Shown piece by piece: positions 1-10,611 of a stretch of 56,798 bases of DNA (positions are counted from its first letter, which is position 1; each line of letters opens with the position of its first letter). The stretch is from contig DATLXU010000138.1 in assembly GCA_035575515.1 (NCBI GenBank), positions 1 to 56,798 of the forward strand, read 5' to 3'. The DNA is from DATLXU01 sp035575515 (GTDB lineage: Bacteria; Acidobacteriota; Blastocatellia; UBA7656). The position numbers and the translations under genes were made by a program. The notes beneath the pieces were generated by a model. The model made no database searches, was not told the origin of the DNA, and worked only from the letters and a program-made list of their open reading frames with translations.

Positions 1-240
1 CCAGAGAAGGAGAGAAGAAAGGGAAGATAAGAAGAACTGATGCCCTGATATGTGAATAGAGTAAGTCTATCGAAAGCTTGTTTTTCAAGTGCTACTCTAC
101 TGAGGTTTGGTACGTATGTATCTCTGACCGAGAATTCCTGAGAAACAAAAGTCTTGTAAGATAAGCCCGCACAGTTTAGGATAAGGGTGCTCCTATCTCC
201 AGTGTAAGATTTCGCTCGGATTACTGGGGAACAGGCTCAA

Positions 241-1425
241 GTGATGAATTTATCAATGTATGCTCTGCCCAAAATCGAGACTGCCCCATCCTGTATAATC
301 GAAGAAGGGGTTGTGCTGCTTGCGAGCAGCGACCCTGATTGGATGAGTTGCGCGCGAGCCTCGCTCAATTGCGCCTGCCTTAAGGTTATCGCCGCTCGCA
401 CAGACGATGCGATAGAGGCAGCGCGCCGCCACGCGCCCGATTTAATCATAAGCGATGCGTCGAACGCCGAGCTTTGCCGCGCGCTGAAGCAGCAAGCCGA
501 TATGGCAGCCATTCCCATACTGATTCTTTCCAATCCCGACGACGCGGGGCTGATTGAAGCAGTTGAAGCTGGCGCGGATGACTGGCTTCCGTTGACGGCT
601 CCCGGCGCGCTCGCAATCAAAAAAGTCGAACGGCTCATTGCAGAAACTCGCAATCGGCGCAAGGGAAAAGACGCGTGCTCTGCGAGCGAAATAGAGCGGC
701 TCAAAGAAAACCTCATACACTCGGAAAGGCTCGCCACGCTCGGCCAGCTCGTTTCAGGCGTCGCGCACGAGCTTAACAACCCGCTGACTTCCGTCATCGG
801 CTACACGCAGTTGTTGCTGACGACATCTACAGTCAACGGGAAAGCGCACGAGTGGCTAGAAGTTGTAAACCGCGAAGCGGAGCGGACGCGGCGAATCGTG
901 CAGAATCTTTTATCGTTCTCGCGCCAGCATAAATCGAAACAGACCCAGGTAGACATCAATGAGTTGTTGGAGAATACGCTTGAACTGCGCGCTTATGAAA
1001 TGCGCGTGAACAATATCCGCGTCGAGCGCCAGATGCAAAACATCCCGAAAATCTCTGCGGACGCGCACAAGTTGCAGCAGGTCTTTTTGAACATCATCGT
1101 CAATGCAGAGCAGGCTATAAACGAGGGCGAGTGCGGCGGCGCTATTACAATAAAGAGCCAATTCTATAGCGCGGAAGGCCGCGAGCGTGTGCGCGTCGAG
1201 ATAGCCGACGATGGGCCGGGCATTGCGCCTGAACACATCAATAAACTGTTCGAGCCATTTTTTACGACCAAGCCCGCAGGCAAAGGCACGGGGCTTGGAC
1301 TTTCAATCAGCCGCGAAATAATCGAAGCTCACAACGGAACAATACGCGTCGAGAGCGCGCCGGGACGGGGCGCTGATTTCATAATCGAGCTGCCTGTGAG
1401 ACGGGACGGCGCGTTAACGAATTGA
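241..1425 (+). CDS. Sensor histidine kinase with N-terminal pseudo-receiver
   Basis: This is a probably soluble two-component kinase; no membrane segment is visible. Residues about 22-135 resemble a response-regulator receiver (Asp72 in a PDLIISDAS context), but the usual conserved Lys near the end is absent, so phosphorylation of this domain is doubtful. The HisKA H-box lies around His176 (GVAHELNNPL). The HATPase_c domain follows, with an N-box near residues 280-292 and glycine-rich boxes DDGPGIAP and GKGTGLGLS near 323-355. The start is GTG at 241 or the adjacent ATG at 244, after a GGGGAACAGG stretch. No cognate regulator is adjacent, so it is an orphan kinase. Family assignment is firm; the signal is unknown. 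Confidence 0.9.
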   Translation: MMNLSMYALPKIETAPSCIIEEGVVLLASSDPDWMSCARASLNCACLKVIAARTDDAIEAARRHAPDLIISDASNAELCRALKQQADMAAIPILILSNPDDAGLIEAVEAGADDWLPLTAPGALAIKKVERLIAETRNRRKGKDACSASEIERLKENLIHSERLATLGQLVSGVAHELNNPLTSVIGYTQLLLTTSTVNGKAHEWLEVVNREAERTRRIVQNLLSFSRQHKSKQTQVDINELLENTLELRAYEMRVNNIRVERQMQNIPKISADAHKLQQVFLNIIVNAEQAINEGECGGAITIKSQFYSAEGRERVRVEIADDGPGIAPEHINKLFEPFFTTKPAGKGTGLGLSISREIIEAHNGTIRVESAPGRGADFIIELPVRRDGALTN

Positions 1426-1461
1426 TTGATAGCCGAAGTTATATCGGCTCACACGCAAATC

Positions 1462-1509
1462 GCCAAAAAAAGAGCAGCCGCAAACGGATGCGGCTGCTCT
1501 TTTTTTGGC
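1462..1509. terminator. Bidirectional intrinsic terminator
   Basis: The arm AGAGCAGCCG (1471-1480) pairs perfectly with CGGCTGCTCT (1491-1500) around a 10-nt loop. The hairpin is flanked by A6 on the left and T6 on the right, with GCC/GGC closing the ends. It sits between the convergent histidine kinase and TonB-dependent receptor genes and has a U-tract in both directions. Confidence 0.92.
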
Positions 1510-1527
1510 CGGAGTGAATCAGCGCGA

Positions 1528-4500
1528 TTAGAAGCCGAACTTCAACGCCAACTGAATCTCGCGCGGGCGGCGCGTCGCAAAGACTTGTCCAAACTGCGAG
1601 CCTGTCCTCAGGAAATTCTCCAAGCTCGTGAATGCCGGGTCTGTAGGCAACAGGTTCGGCACGGTCTGGAAGATGTCGTTGACCGTCACGCGGTTGAAGA
1701 CGTTGAAGAACTCTGCGCGGAACTGCACGCGGTAGTGCTCAGCCCACCGCCAGTTCTTCGAGAGGTTCAGGTCGGTTTCAAACACGCTCTGGAATCGGAA
1801 GGGTGCGCGGCCTGAAGTTCCGATTGCGCCGACCGCTGTCGGGCGGAACGCTAGCGGGTTGATGTAATATGGGATTCTGACTCCGGGAACGCCCGTCGGA
1901 ATATTCTGGAACGGATCGCCGACCTGATCTGGACGAGAGCCGCGCGGGCCGGGAAGCGTCCCTTGCACTACGCGGTTCAATGGCAGGCCGCTCATCGCGG
2001 TCGTTATCCCTGCAATCTCCCATCCGCCAAGAACCTGTCGCAAGATGGCTGTGTCCATGAAGCCGCTCGTCGGATAAGGCACTTCATAGACGTAGCTCGC
2101 CTTGAAGACATGCGTGCGATCAAACCGAGCGACGGCGCGCTCGATTGCGAAGTTCGTGCGAATCTGCGGGATGTCAATCGCATCACGATCATTCGTCGCA
2201 TCGGTCAGGTTCTTCGACCACGTATAAGACAACTGCGTCGTAAGCCCGTGCCAGCGTTGCACGCGGAAAGAACTGATGAGCGCGTTGTAGCGGAAGGTCG
2301 CCGTCGTCTGCCGGTCCGTAATCGAAGTGTAGCCCCTGAAAGGCCGGGCCAGATTGATGCAGCTATTGGGATTGTTTGCAGGATTGAGCGCAGGGTCACA
2401 GCCCACAACGCCTTTCGCCGCAGCGAGAATCTCCTGCGGAGTCGGCGCGTTTATGTCAACGGGGCGGGTCTGGTGATTGCCGCCAGAGCCGAGATAGCCG
2501 ACCTCAAATGCGGTCGAGCGATTCAACTGCCTTTGAATGGTCAGATTCCATTGTTGAGTGATAGGCGTGATGAACGGGTTCGTCGTGGTTATCAAGCTCC
2601 GCGCGGAAAGCGTGCCCGGAGGCGTGCCCGCAGCCGGGTTTGCATAAGTGATCGGAGTGGCAACCGTGCCCGTGAGACTGACTGTGTTAGCAAAAGGCGG
2701 GTTGACGAAGGTGTTCTGCTCAATTGTGCCAACGAGCACCTGATCATAATAGATGCCGTAGCCGCCTCGTATCACAGTTCGCTCATCAGCGAACGGACTC
2801 CACGCAAATCCGAAGCGCGGCGCGAAGTTGTTCTTGTCGGCCCGCTGGATGCGGCGACCAAATGGAGAATTGGCTGCCGCCACGGCGATTCCATTCTGCG
2901 GGTCGCCCGACCCTTTGACGAACGCCGTGCAGGTCGCGTTGGCGCACTGCAATGCTTTCGACTTGTCGAACAGTTCCGGCAGGAAGACGTCCAGCACGTT
3001 GAACTTATCAACTGGCATGCGGAAATACTGGTAGCGGAGGCCGATGTCAAATTGCAGGTTCGGCTTCGCCTTCCACGTATCCTGCGCATAAAACTCTGTC
3101 CGCCCCCATCTCAGGTGGTTCGTTACGTCGCGCTCGGCTTCGCTATAGGAAGTTGCGCGTCCGAGCAGGAAGTCTGCGAGCGCGATGCCGCTGTTAGCGC
3201 CCGATCTCGTTTGAAGTCCGGTGAATCCAAACCGTCCCTGAGTCTCGTTCGCCGCGTTCTCGTCCTTCTTCTCCCAGCTTATGTCAGCGCCAAATTTGAA
3301 AGTGTGAGCGCCGCTGATCCACGTCAGGTTATCTCGCGGATTCATGTTCCTGTAGTGAATGTCGAAAAGCTGGCCCGCGCCGAGCGTTGGGAAGCCAGTG
3401 ATCGTGATGGTCGGCGGCAAATTCGATTTGTTCTCAGGGAACAGCTCGTTGTTTGGAATGTTGACGTTGTCTCTTGTCCACTTCCCTATGAGCTGAGTCG
3501 TGATGTCATTGCCCGACCATCCGAATGTGAACTCGTTGACGACGTTCGATCCGAACGTGCTCGTAAGCGTGAGCGCAAGTACCTGACCCGGAACGTTCGT
3601 GTCAGTTGTAGCTATGCCGGGAACCGTTACGCCGAAGAACAATCCGCCTTGCTCGCGCGTCAGGCTCAGGTCGTGAGTGTAACGACCCAGCAGGCGATGA
3701 TTCGAGTTGAAGTTGTGATCTATACGGAGCGTCTCCTGACGCGTGTTATTGATCGCGGGCGCGATGGCAAGGACTCGGTTCGGGTCAAGGCCCGGAGTGG
3801 TCGCCGCGATGGTCGGCTCCGGGTACAGATTCAGGATAGCCACCGCCGTCGGGTCGAGACGATTCTGCGGAATGATGTTGCCCGGAAACTGTTGGCCAGT
3901 AGTCGGATCAATCACGCGGATAGAGCTTTGCGAAAAATCGCCCCGTCGCTCGCGAAGCGTCGGAACGGTGATAAAGTTTTCTGTCGGCTGGCGGATGATG
4001 CGCCGCCACTCCTCAGAGAAGAAGAAGAATGTCTTGTCGCGATCTTTCCCGTACACGCCCGGTATCCACACAGGCCCGCTGAAGGTGTAGCCGAAATTGT
4101 TATAGCGCAGCGTGGGTCGCGGGGCGCGCGGCTCGCCGCAGACCTTGCCGAGAGGCGCCGTGTCGCCGCTGTCGCAGAAGCGGCCCGCAGCATTGTTGAG
4201 GAAGCTGTTAGCATTCAGCTTGTCGTTGCGGAAAAACTCATAAGCGCTGCCATGAAAATCGCGCCCGCCGCCGCGAGTGATCAGGTTAACCACGCCGCCC
4301 GATGCGCGGCCATACTCTGCTGTCGGAACCGATGTGATAATCCTGAACTCCTGAATCGAATCAACTGTTGGCGTCGAAAGCAGCGTGATGTTCGATCCAA
4401 CGTCAACGTTTGACACGCCGTCAACGAGATAGTTGGTCGAGTTGCGGCGGTTGCCCGCTATAACGATGTTTGTCGTGCTCGTAAGCCCTACGCCCGATTC

Positions 4501-5010
4501 CGTAGTGTCATCTGCGCTGACGCCGGGAACGAGCGTGATCAGTTGAAGAAAGTTGCGGTTGTTGAGCGGTATCTCGACTATCTTGCGATTCTCAACCACG
4601 TCGCCTACCGTAGGCGAAGATTGAATTATCGGAGCTTCAGCCGTGACGGTAACAGATTCGGTGACCGCTCCAGTTTCAAGCGTGACGTTTAAGGTCTTTC
4701 TATCGCCGACCAAAAACTCGATATTCTTGTTGGCGAATTCTTTGAAGCCCTGCGCCTTGACCGAAAGGTCATAGATGCCGGGATTGATATTAGTGAGCGT
4801 GTAGTAGCCGTCGTCACCCGATTTCGTTGCGCGCTGCTCCTGCGTGCTGACGTTCGTCACGGTGACGTCGGCGCCGCTGACGGCAGCGCCGTTCTGGTCC
4901 GTCACCTGCCCTGTCAGTGTCGCAGTCGTCACCTGCGCCATCGCGGCAGACGAACACAGCAAAACAAGCAGCGCCGCGAAACACAGCGACAGCCTTCTTG
5001 CAGTTTTCAT
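1528..5010 (-). CDS. Oar-like TonB-dependent outer-membrane receptor with carboxypeptidase-regulatory domain
   Basis: This is a large outer-membrane beta-barrel of about 1160 residues. A signal peptide ending in AAMAQ is followed by a carboxypeptidase-regulatory-like Ig domain (roughly residues 27-110: TATLTGQVTDQNGAAVSGADV), a TonB plug (about 120-240) and a long barrel ending in Phe (ALKFGF). This is the Oar/CarboxypepD_reg architecture abundant in Acidobacteria. The start was placed at 5010 because GGAGGA precedes this ATG and a clear signal peptide follows; the reading frame stays open upstream to 5082. It probably imports an oligomeric nutrient, but the substrate is not deducible. It lies downstream of the muropeptide cluster on the same strand with a 246-bp gap, so cotranscription is uncertain. 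Confidence 0.9.
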   Translation of the reverse strand: MKTARRLSLCFAALLVLLCSSAAMAQVTTATLTGQVTDQNGAAVSGADVTVTNVSTQEQRATKSGDDGYYTLTNINPGIYDLSVKAQGFKEFANKNIEFLVGDRKTLNVTLETGAVTESVTVTAEAPIIQSSPTVGDVVENRKIVEIPLNNRNFLQLITLVPGVSADDTTESGVGLTSTTNIVIAGNRRNSTNYLVDGVSNVDVGSNITLLSTPTVDSIQEFRIITSVPTAEYGRASGGVVNLITRGGGRDFHGSAYEFFRNDKLNANSFLNNAAGRFCDSGDTAPLGKVCGEPRAPRPTLRYNNFGYTFSGPVWIPGVYGKDRDKTFFFFSEEWRRIIRQPTENFITVPTLRERRGDFSQSSIRVIDPTTGQQFPGNIIPQNRLDPTAVAILNLYPEPTIAATTPGLDPNRVLAIAPAINNTRQETLRIDHNFNSNHRLLGRYTHDLSLTREQGGLFFGVTVPGIATTDTNVPGQVLALTLTSTFGSNVVNEFTFGWSGNDITTQLIGKWTRDNVNIPNNELFPENKSNLPPTITITGFPTLGAGQLFDIHYRNMNPRDNLTWISGAHTFKFGADISWEKKDENAANETQGRFGFTGLQTRSGANSGIALADFLLGRATSYSEAERDVTNHLRWGRTEFYAQDTWKAKPNLQFDIGLRYQYFRMPVDKFNVLDVFLPELFDKSKALQCANATCTAFVKGSGDPQNGIAVAAANSPFGRRIQRADKNNFAPRFGFAWSPFADERTVIRGGYGIYYDQVLVGTIEQNTFVNPPFANTVSLTGTVATPITYANPAAGTPPGTLSARSLITTTNPFITPITQQWNLTIQRQLNRSTAFEVGYLGSGGNHQTRPVDINAPTPQEILAAAKGVVGCDPALNPANNPNSCINLARPFRGYTSITDRQTTATFRYNALISSFRVQRWHGLTTQLSYTWSKNLTDATNDRDAIDIPQIRTNFAIERAVARFDRTHVFKASYVYEVPYPTSGFMDTAILRQVLGGWEIAGITTAMSGLPLNRVVQGTLPGPRGSRPDQVGDPFQNIPTGVPGVRIPYYINPLAFRPTAVGAIGTSGRAPFRFQSVFETDLNLSKNWRWAEHYRVQFRAEFFNVFNRVTVNDIFQTVPNLLPTDPAFTSLENFLRTGSQFGQVFATRRPREIQLALKFGF

Positions 5011-5256
5011 GTCTGTTCCTCCAAAAGTGAAACGGAATTTTTTAGTCCAGCCCGCAGAGGTATGTGTGCAAATGCCTGACATCTCATCCCAACCATTCGC
5101 TTCTGCGGTCTGGAAAGATTAGCACAACCCTGCGCGCCTGGCCACCGACCAGACGACGCGCCTGCTGCGGCAGGAAAAGTGAACGGGCAGCACAGCTTCC
5201 CCGCTCCTTTTCATGCTCCACTGGTCGCCCCTTGTTCTTTCTCCAAGCCGTTCTAG

Positions 5257-7722
<2,466 letters not shown>

Positions 7723-7751
7723 TCCCATGATTGTAGGGCCCATGATTGTAT

Positions 7752-7788
7752 GGGCAGGTCTCGACCCGCTGCGCGGGTTCCCCTGCCC
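7752..7788. repeat. GGGCAGG palindrome, copy 1
   Basis: The outer arms GGGCAGG (7752-7758) and CCTGCCC (7782-7788) enclose a second inverted repeat, ACCCGC/GCGGGT. It lies just upstream of the hydrolase-NamZ gene. Immediately before it, a CATGATTGTA-type sequence occurs twice. The motif resembles the small GC-rich dispersed palindromes found in many bacterial intergenic regions. Confidence 0.7.
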
Positions 7789-7871
7789 GAATCGCGCCCA
7801 AGCGCGATGAAATAATCGCGCATTAATCAAATTGGCCGACGGCAAATCTCTGTCATTGCCTGCGGCAATCC

Positions 7872-7892
7872 GGGCAGGGACAAGCCCTGCCC
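7872..7892. repeat. GGGCAGG palindrome, copy 2
   Basis: GGGCAGGG (7872-7879) and CCCTGCCC (7885-7892) form a perfect 8-bp stem around a 5-nt loop. It shares the GGGCAGG core with the copy about 100 bp to the left. Both lie in the 231-bp spacer between the symporter and the NamZ fusion and could act as a transcript-processing or attenuation hairpin. Confidence 0.75.
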
Positions 7893-7953
7893 CTACAGCA
7901 ATCCAAAGCTCACGCCGCGCGTAGCGCAGCACGCGCCAATCGCCCCCACAGGC

Positions 7954-9435
7954 TCAATCACCCGTTTGTTCAACCGTAACCGGCTCGCGCTCGAATGCGA
8001 GGCTTGCAGCATAGCCGACGGCGAACGTCACAACCGAGCCTATAAGCACATACCACGTGAACGCTATGCTTATGCCGAAGGCCGCAGGCATTCCGAACTG
8101 CACAAAGACCATTAAGAGAATGCCGACAACGAGACCAACAAGCGCGCCTTTTTCAAACACCCGGCGCGTGAGCGTTCCCAGAAAGAATATTCCCAGTATA
8201 GGCCCGTTCGTGAACGACGCGATGCGAAGCACCTGATTGACTATGCTCTCGTGAAAACCTATCCCGCCGATTGCAACGAGTATCTGCACCGCGCCCCAGA
8301 AGGCAGTCATCAGCTTGGAGACTTTCAGATAATGCTCGTCGCTCGCGCCGGGTTTCATCAGCGGCCTATAGAAATCAGTGAGTGAGGTTGTCGCCGACGA
8401 GTTGAGCGACGACGAAAGCGTTGACATCGCTGCGGCGAATATCGCCGCGATGACAAGCCCGACTACCCCAACGGGCAGTTCGTTGACGATGAAAAACGGA
8501 AAGACTCGATCATTGCGCGCGAACGCATTCGCCGGCGGGAAGTGATTGTAAAAAACGTACAGCCCCACGCCTATCATCAGAAACAGGACGAACTGCGCAA
8601 AGACAATCGCCCCGCTCGTCAGCAGCGCGACCTTCGCCTGGCGCGGCGATTTAGCGCACAGGTATCTTTGCACCATCAACTGATCCGTGCCGTGCGTGGC
8701 CGTAGTCAAAAATGCGCCGCCAATTATGCCAGCCCAGAACGTGTAGTCGTTTGCGATGTTGAAAACGAAATCGAAGACGTTGAATTTGCCTGCACTGCTG
8801 CCAGCCGCGACGTACTCGTTCCACCCGCCGGGAATTCTTTCGATCAAAATATAAGCCGCGACCAGCGCGCCGATTATGTAGATGAACAACTGCGTAACAT
8901 CGGTCCAGATGACCGCCTTCATTCCACCGAGATAGGTGTAGATGATCGTCGCAACGCCGATGATGATGATCGAGACGACGAAGCTCCACCCCGTAAGCTC
9001 GCGCAGCACGATTGCCGTGAGCAACAGTCTGAGACCATCGGCGAGGCTGCGCGTGATTAAAAAGAGAGTCGCAGCCGCGCGCTTCGCATGAGGGCCGAAG
9101 CGATGTTCGAGCACCTGATAGACCGTGTAGAGTTCGCCGCGAAAAAAGTGCGGGAGCAACAGCAGCACGATGATTACTCGCCCGACCATGTAGCCGATAA
9201 CAAGTTGCAGGAAAGTCATGTTGCCGCCGAAGGCGAGTCCCGGAATGCTGATGAATGTAGCGGTGCTGGTTTCGGTTGCGACTATCGAAAAGGTTATGGC
9301 CCACCACGGCACGTCGCGGTCGCCAACGAAGTAATCACGAATGTCTTTCTGCTGGCGACTGAAGTACCACCCGAACGCTGTCACGCCGAGCATGTAGGCG
9401 ATGATGATTATTAGATCGAGGGCGTGAAGCTGCAT
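7954..9435 (-). CDS. Sodium:solute symporter family transporter
   Basis: This 493-residue, highly hydrophobic protein has about 13 predicted membrane segments, beginning HALDLIIIIAYMLGVTAFG, the normal SSS-family length and start. Conserved features include a GDRDVPWWAI stretch after TM1 and a TETSTATFISIPG segment like the sodium-site region of TM2. It lies between the BadF-type sugar kinase and the secreted NamZ fusion on the same strand, so the likely cargo is an amino sugar or muropeptide fragment released in the periplasm, such as MurNAc or GlcNAc. That substrate is inferred from context only; SSS members also carry sialic acid, sugars and amino acids. The upstream junction holds a heptamer array that may modulate expression relative to the kinase. 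Confidence 0.9.
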   Translation of the reverse strand: MQLHALDLIIIIAYMLGVTAFGWYFSRQQKDIRDYFVGDRDVPWWAITFSIVATETSTATFISIPGLAFGGNMTFLQLVIGYMVGRVIIVLLLLPHFFRGELYTVYQVLEHRFGPHAKRAAATLFLITRSLADGLRLLLTAIVLRELTGWSFVVSIIIIGVATIIYTYLGGMKAVIWTDVTQLFIYIIGALVAAYILIERIPGGWNEYVAAGSSAGKFNVFDFVFNIANDYTFWAGIIGGAFLTTATHGTDQLMVQRYLCAKSPRQAKVALLTSGAIVFAQFVLFLMIGVGLYVFYNHFPPANAFARNDRVFPFFIVNELPVGVVGLVIAAIFAAAMSTLSSSLNSSATTSLTDFYRPLMKPGASDEHYLKVSKLMTAFWGAVQILVAIGGIGFHESIVNQVLRIASFTNGPILGIFFLGTLTRRVFEKGALVGLVVGILLMVFVQFGMPAAFGISIAFTWYVLIGSVVTFAVGYAASLAFEREPVTVEQTGD

Positions 9436-9439
9436 AGGT

Positions 9440-9535
9440 CAGTAGGCAGTAGGCGGTAGGCAGAATTATGAAAGACGTGAAAACGGCTCTAGGAGCCAAA
9501 TTCAGGCTCATTGCAATTCTGCCTACTGCCTGCTG
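9440..9535. repeat. Heptamer inverted-repeat array, unit CAGTAGG
   Basis: The left arm (9440-9467) is four phased heptamers of CAGTAGG type. The right arm (9515-9535) is three units of the reverse complement. The arms match with two mismatches over 21 bp. The right arm contains the TAG stop codon of the BadF kinase (complement of 9523-9525). Confidence 0.9.
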
Positions 9536-10554
9536 GTTTCAATCTCCCGGATTCTTTTCTGAGCCAGCTTGGCTGCGCCGATTTCGGGCGGAAAAAGCGG
9601 CGGGCCGATTTCCGCGCGGGGTGCGACGCGCTCGACTGCTGCGCGCAAACCCTTCAAGACGAACTCCCCCGATTTGAAAACGCTGCCGACGCACGCAATG
9701 CGAAAGCTTTCGGCTTGCAATTCTAATCGCTCAATCACGGAGACGGCTAACTGGCCAAGTTCGCGACCCGCTTCCGCGAGTATCTCGCGCGCGACTTCAT
9801 CCCCATTGCGCGCGGCTTCGGCGACAAGCTCGGCTAGACTGGCAATCTCGACAGGCTCTGAGTCGCTGTTATAAATCACGCCGGGCAGGTCGCTCGGATT
9901 TGAAATGCCGAGCCGCTTGCAGATTATCTCAGTCAGCGAAGTCTCAGGCGAGCGTCCGTCAAAAGATGATATTACAGCCTTGAGCGCGCGGCGCGCTATG
10001 TCGTAGCCCGAACCTTCATCGCTGATCGTAGGTCCCCATCCGCCTGAGCGCGCCATCTCGCCCTTAGAGTTTATGCCCATTGCGATTGAGCCTGTGCCCG
10101 CGATCAGCACGACGCCCGCGCGCCCGTCGAGCGCGCCTTCAAGCGCGGCTCTTGCGTCTGTGACGAGTTCAAGAGTGTCCAGTCCGAGCGCGCGGTCGAG
10201 CGCGTCTTTCATTGTGTGGTAATGAATCGTGTGATTGACTCCGGCTATAGCGGCGCATACGGACGTGATTTGATCAAGCGTCAGCCCGGCTGCTGCGGCG
10301 GCTTCCGCGACAGCTTCTTGAATGTGTGAGACGGCTTCATCGAGTCCCGCGCGCAACGGATTTGATGCGCCGCTGAATCCTTCACCTAATATTTGGTAAG
10401 AAGCGTCGGTGATGATTGCGTGAGTCTTGGTCCCGCCGCCGTCAATGCCGAGAAAGTATTGTCGGTCCGTTCGCGCGAAGGTTTTAACCGCGGTCGGCAC
10501 AGCCCTGCCGGTTCGAGGAGCTTGCGGTGTCGGATGCGTGAGGATCTTTGACAT
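9523..10554 (-). CDS. BadF/BadG-family N-acetylhexosamine kinase (MurK-like)
   Basis: This 343-residue ASKHA-fold sugar kinase has the phosphate-1 motif GIDGGGTKTHAII near residues 35-47, a second phosphate region AGTGSIAMG near 153-161 and GGWGPTISDEGSGY near 171-184, typical of the BadF/BadG/BcrA/BcrD ATPase family that includes GlcNAc kinases and clostridial MurK. It probably phosphorylates imported GlcNAc or MurNAc at O-6 in the cytoplasm. The first 30 residues are Pro/Thr-rich and not part of the fold, so the true start could be internal. The final residues TSRQ and the stop are encoded by a heptamer array, implying the original C-terminus was altered by repeat growth. It sits 57 bp after the SIS gene, consistent with an operon. 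Confidence 0.88.
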   Translation of the reverse strand: MSKILTHPTPQAPRTGRAVPTAVKTFARTDRQYFLGIDGGGTKTHAIITDASYQILGEGFSGASNPLRAGLDEAVSHIQEAVAEAAAAAGLTLDQITSVCAAIAGVNHTIHYHTMKDALDRALGLDTLELVTDARAALEGALDGRAGVVLIAGTGSIAMGINSKGEMARSGGWGPTISDEGSGYDIARRALKAVISSFDGRSPETSLTEIICKRLGISNPSDLPGVIYNSDSEPVEIASLAELVAEAARNGDEVAREILAEAGRELGQLAVSVIERLELQAESFRIACVGSVFKSGEFVLKGLRAAVERVAPRAEIGPPLFPPEIGAAKLAQKRIREIETSRQ

Positions 10555-10560
10555 AACATT

Positions 10561-10610
10561 CAGCGTTCAGCTATCAGCGGTCAGTTTCTAGTTTGGCTGA
10601 GGGCTGATTG
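10561..10610. repeat. Heptamer array, unit CAGC(G/T)NT, with short inverted arm
   Basis: Four phased heptamers beginning CAGCGTT at 10561 run to 10588. A degenerate reverse-complement arm (GGCTGAG, GGCTGAT) follows at about 10595-10609. The array fills the junction between the SIS gene and the kinase gene and ends 2 bp before the SIS stop codon. Confidence 0.75.
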
Positions 10611-10611
10611 C

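Noticed and set aside
1963..4413. 816-codon open frame on the plus strand
   Set aside because: It is antisense to the Oar-like receptor, has a low-complexity Arg-rich product and no ribosome site; it is a shadow of a GC-rich coding strand.
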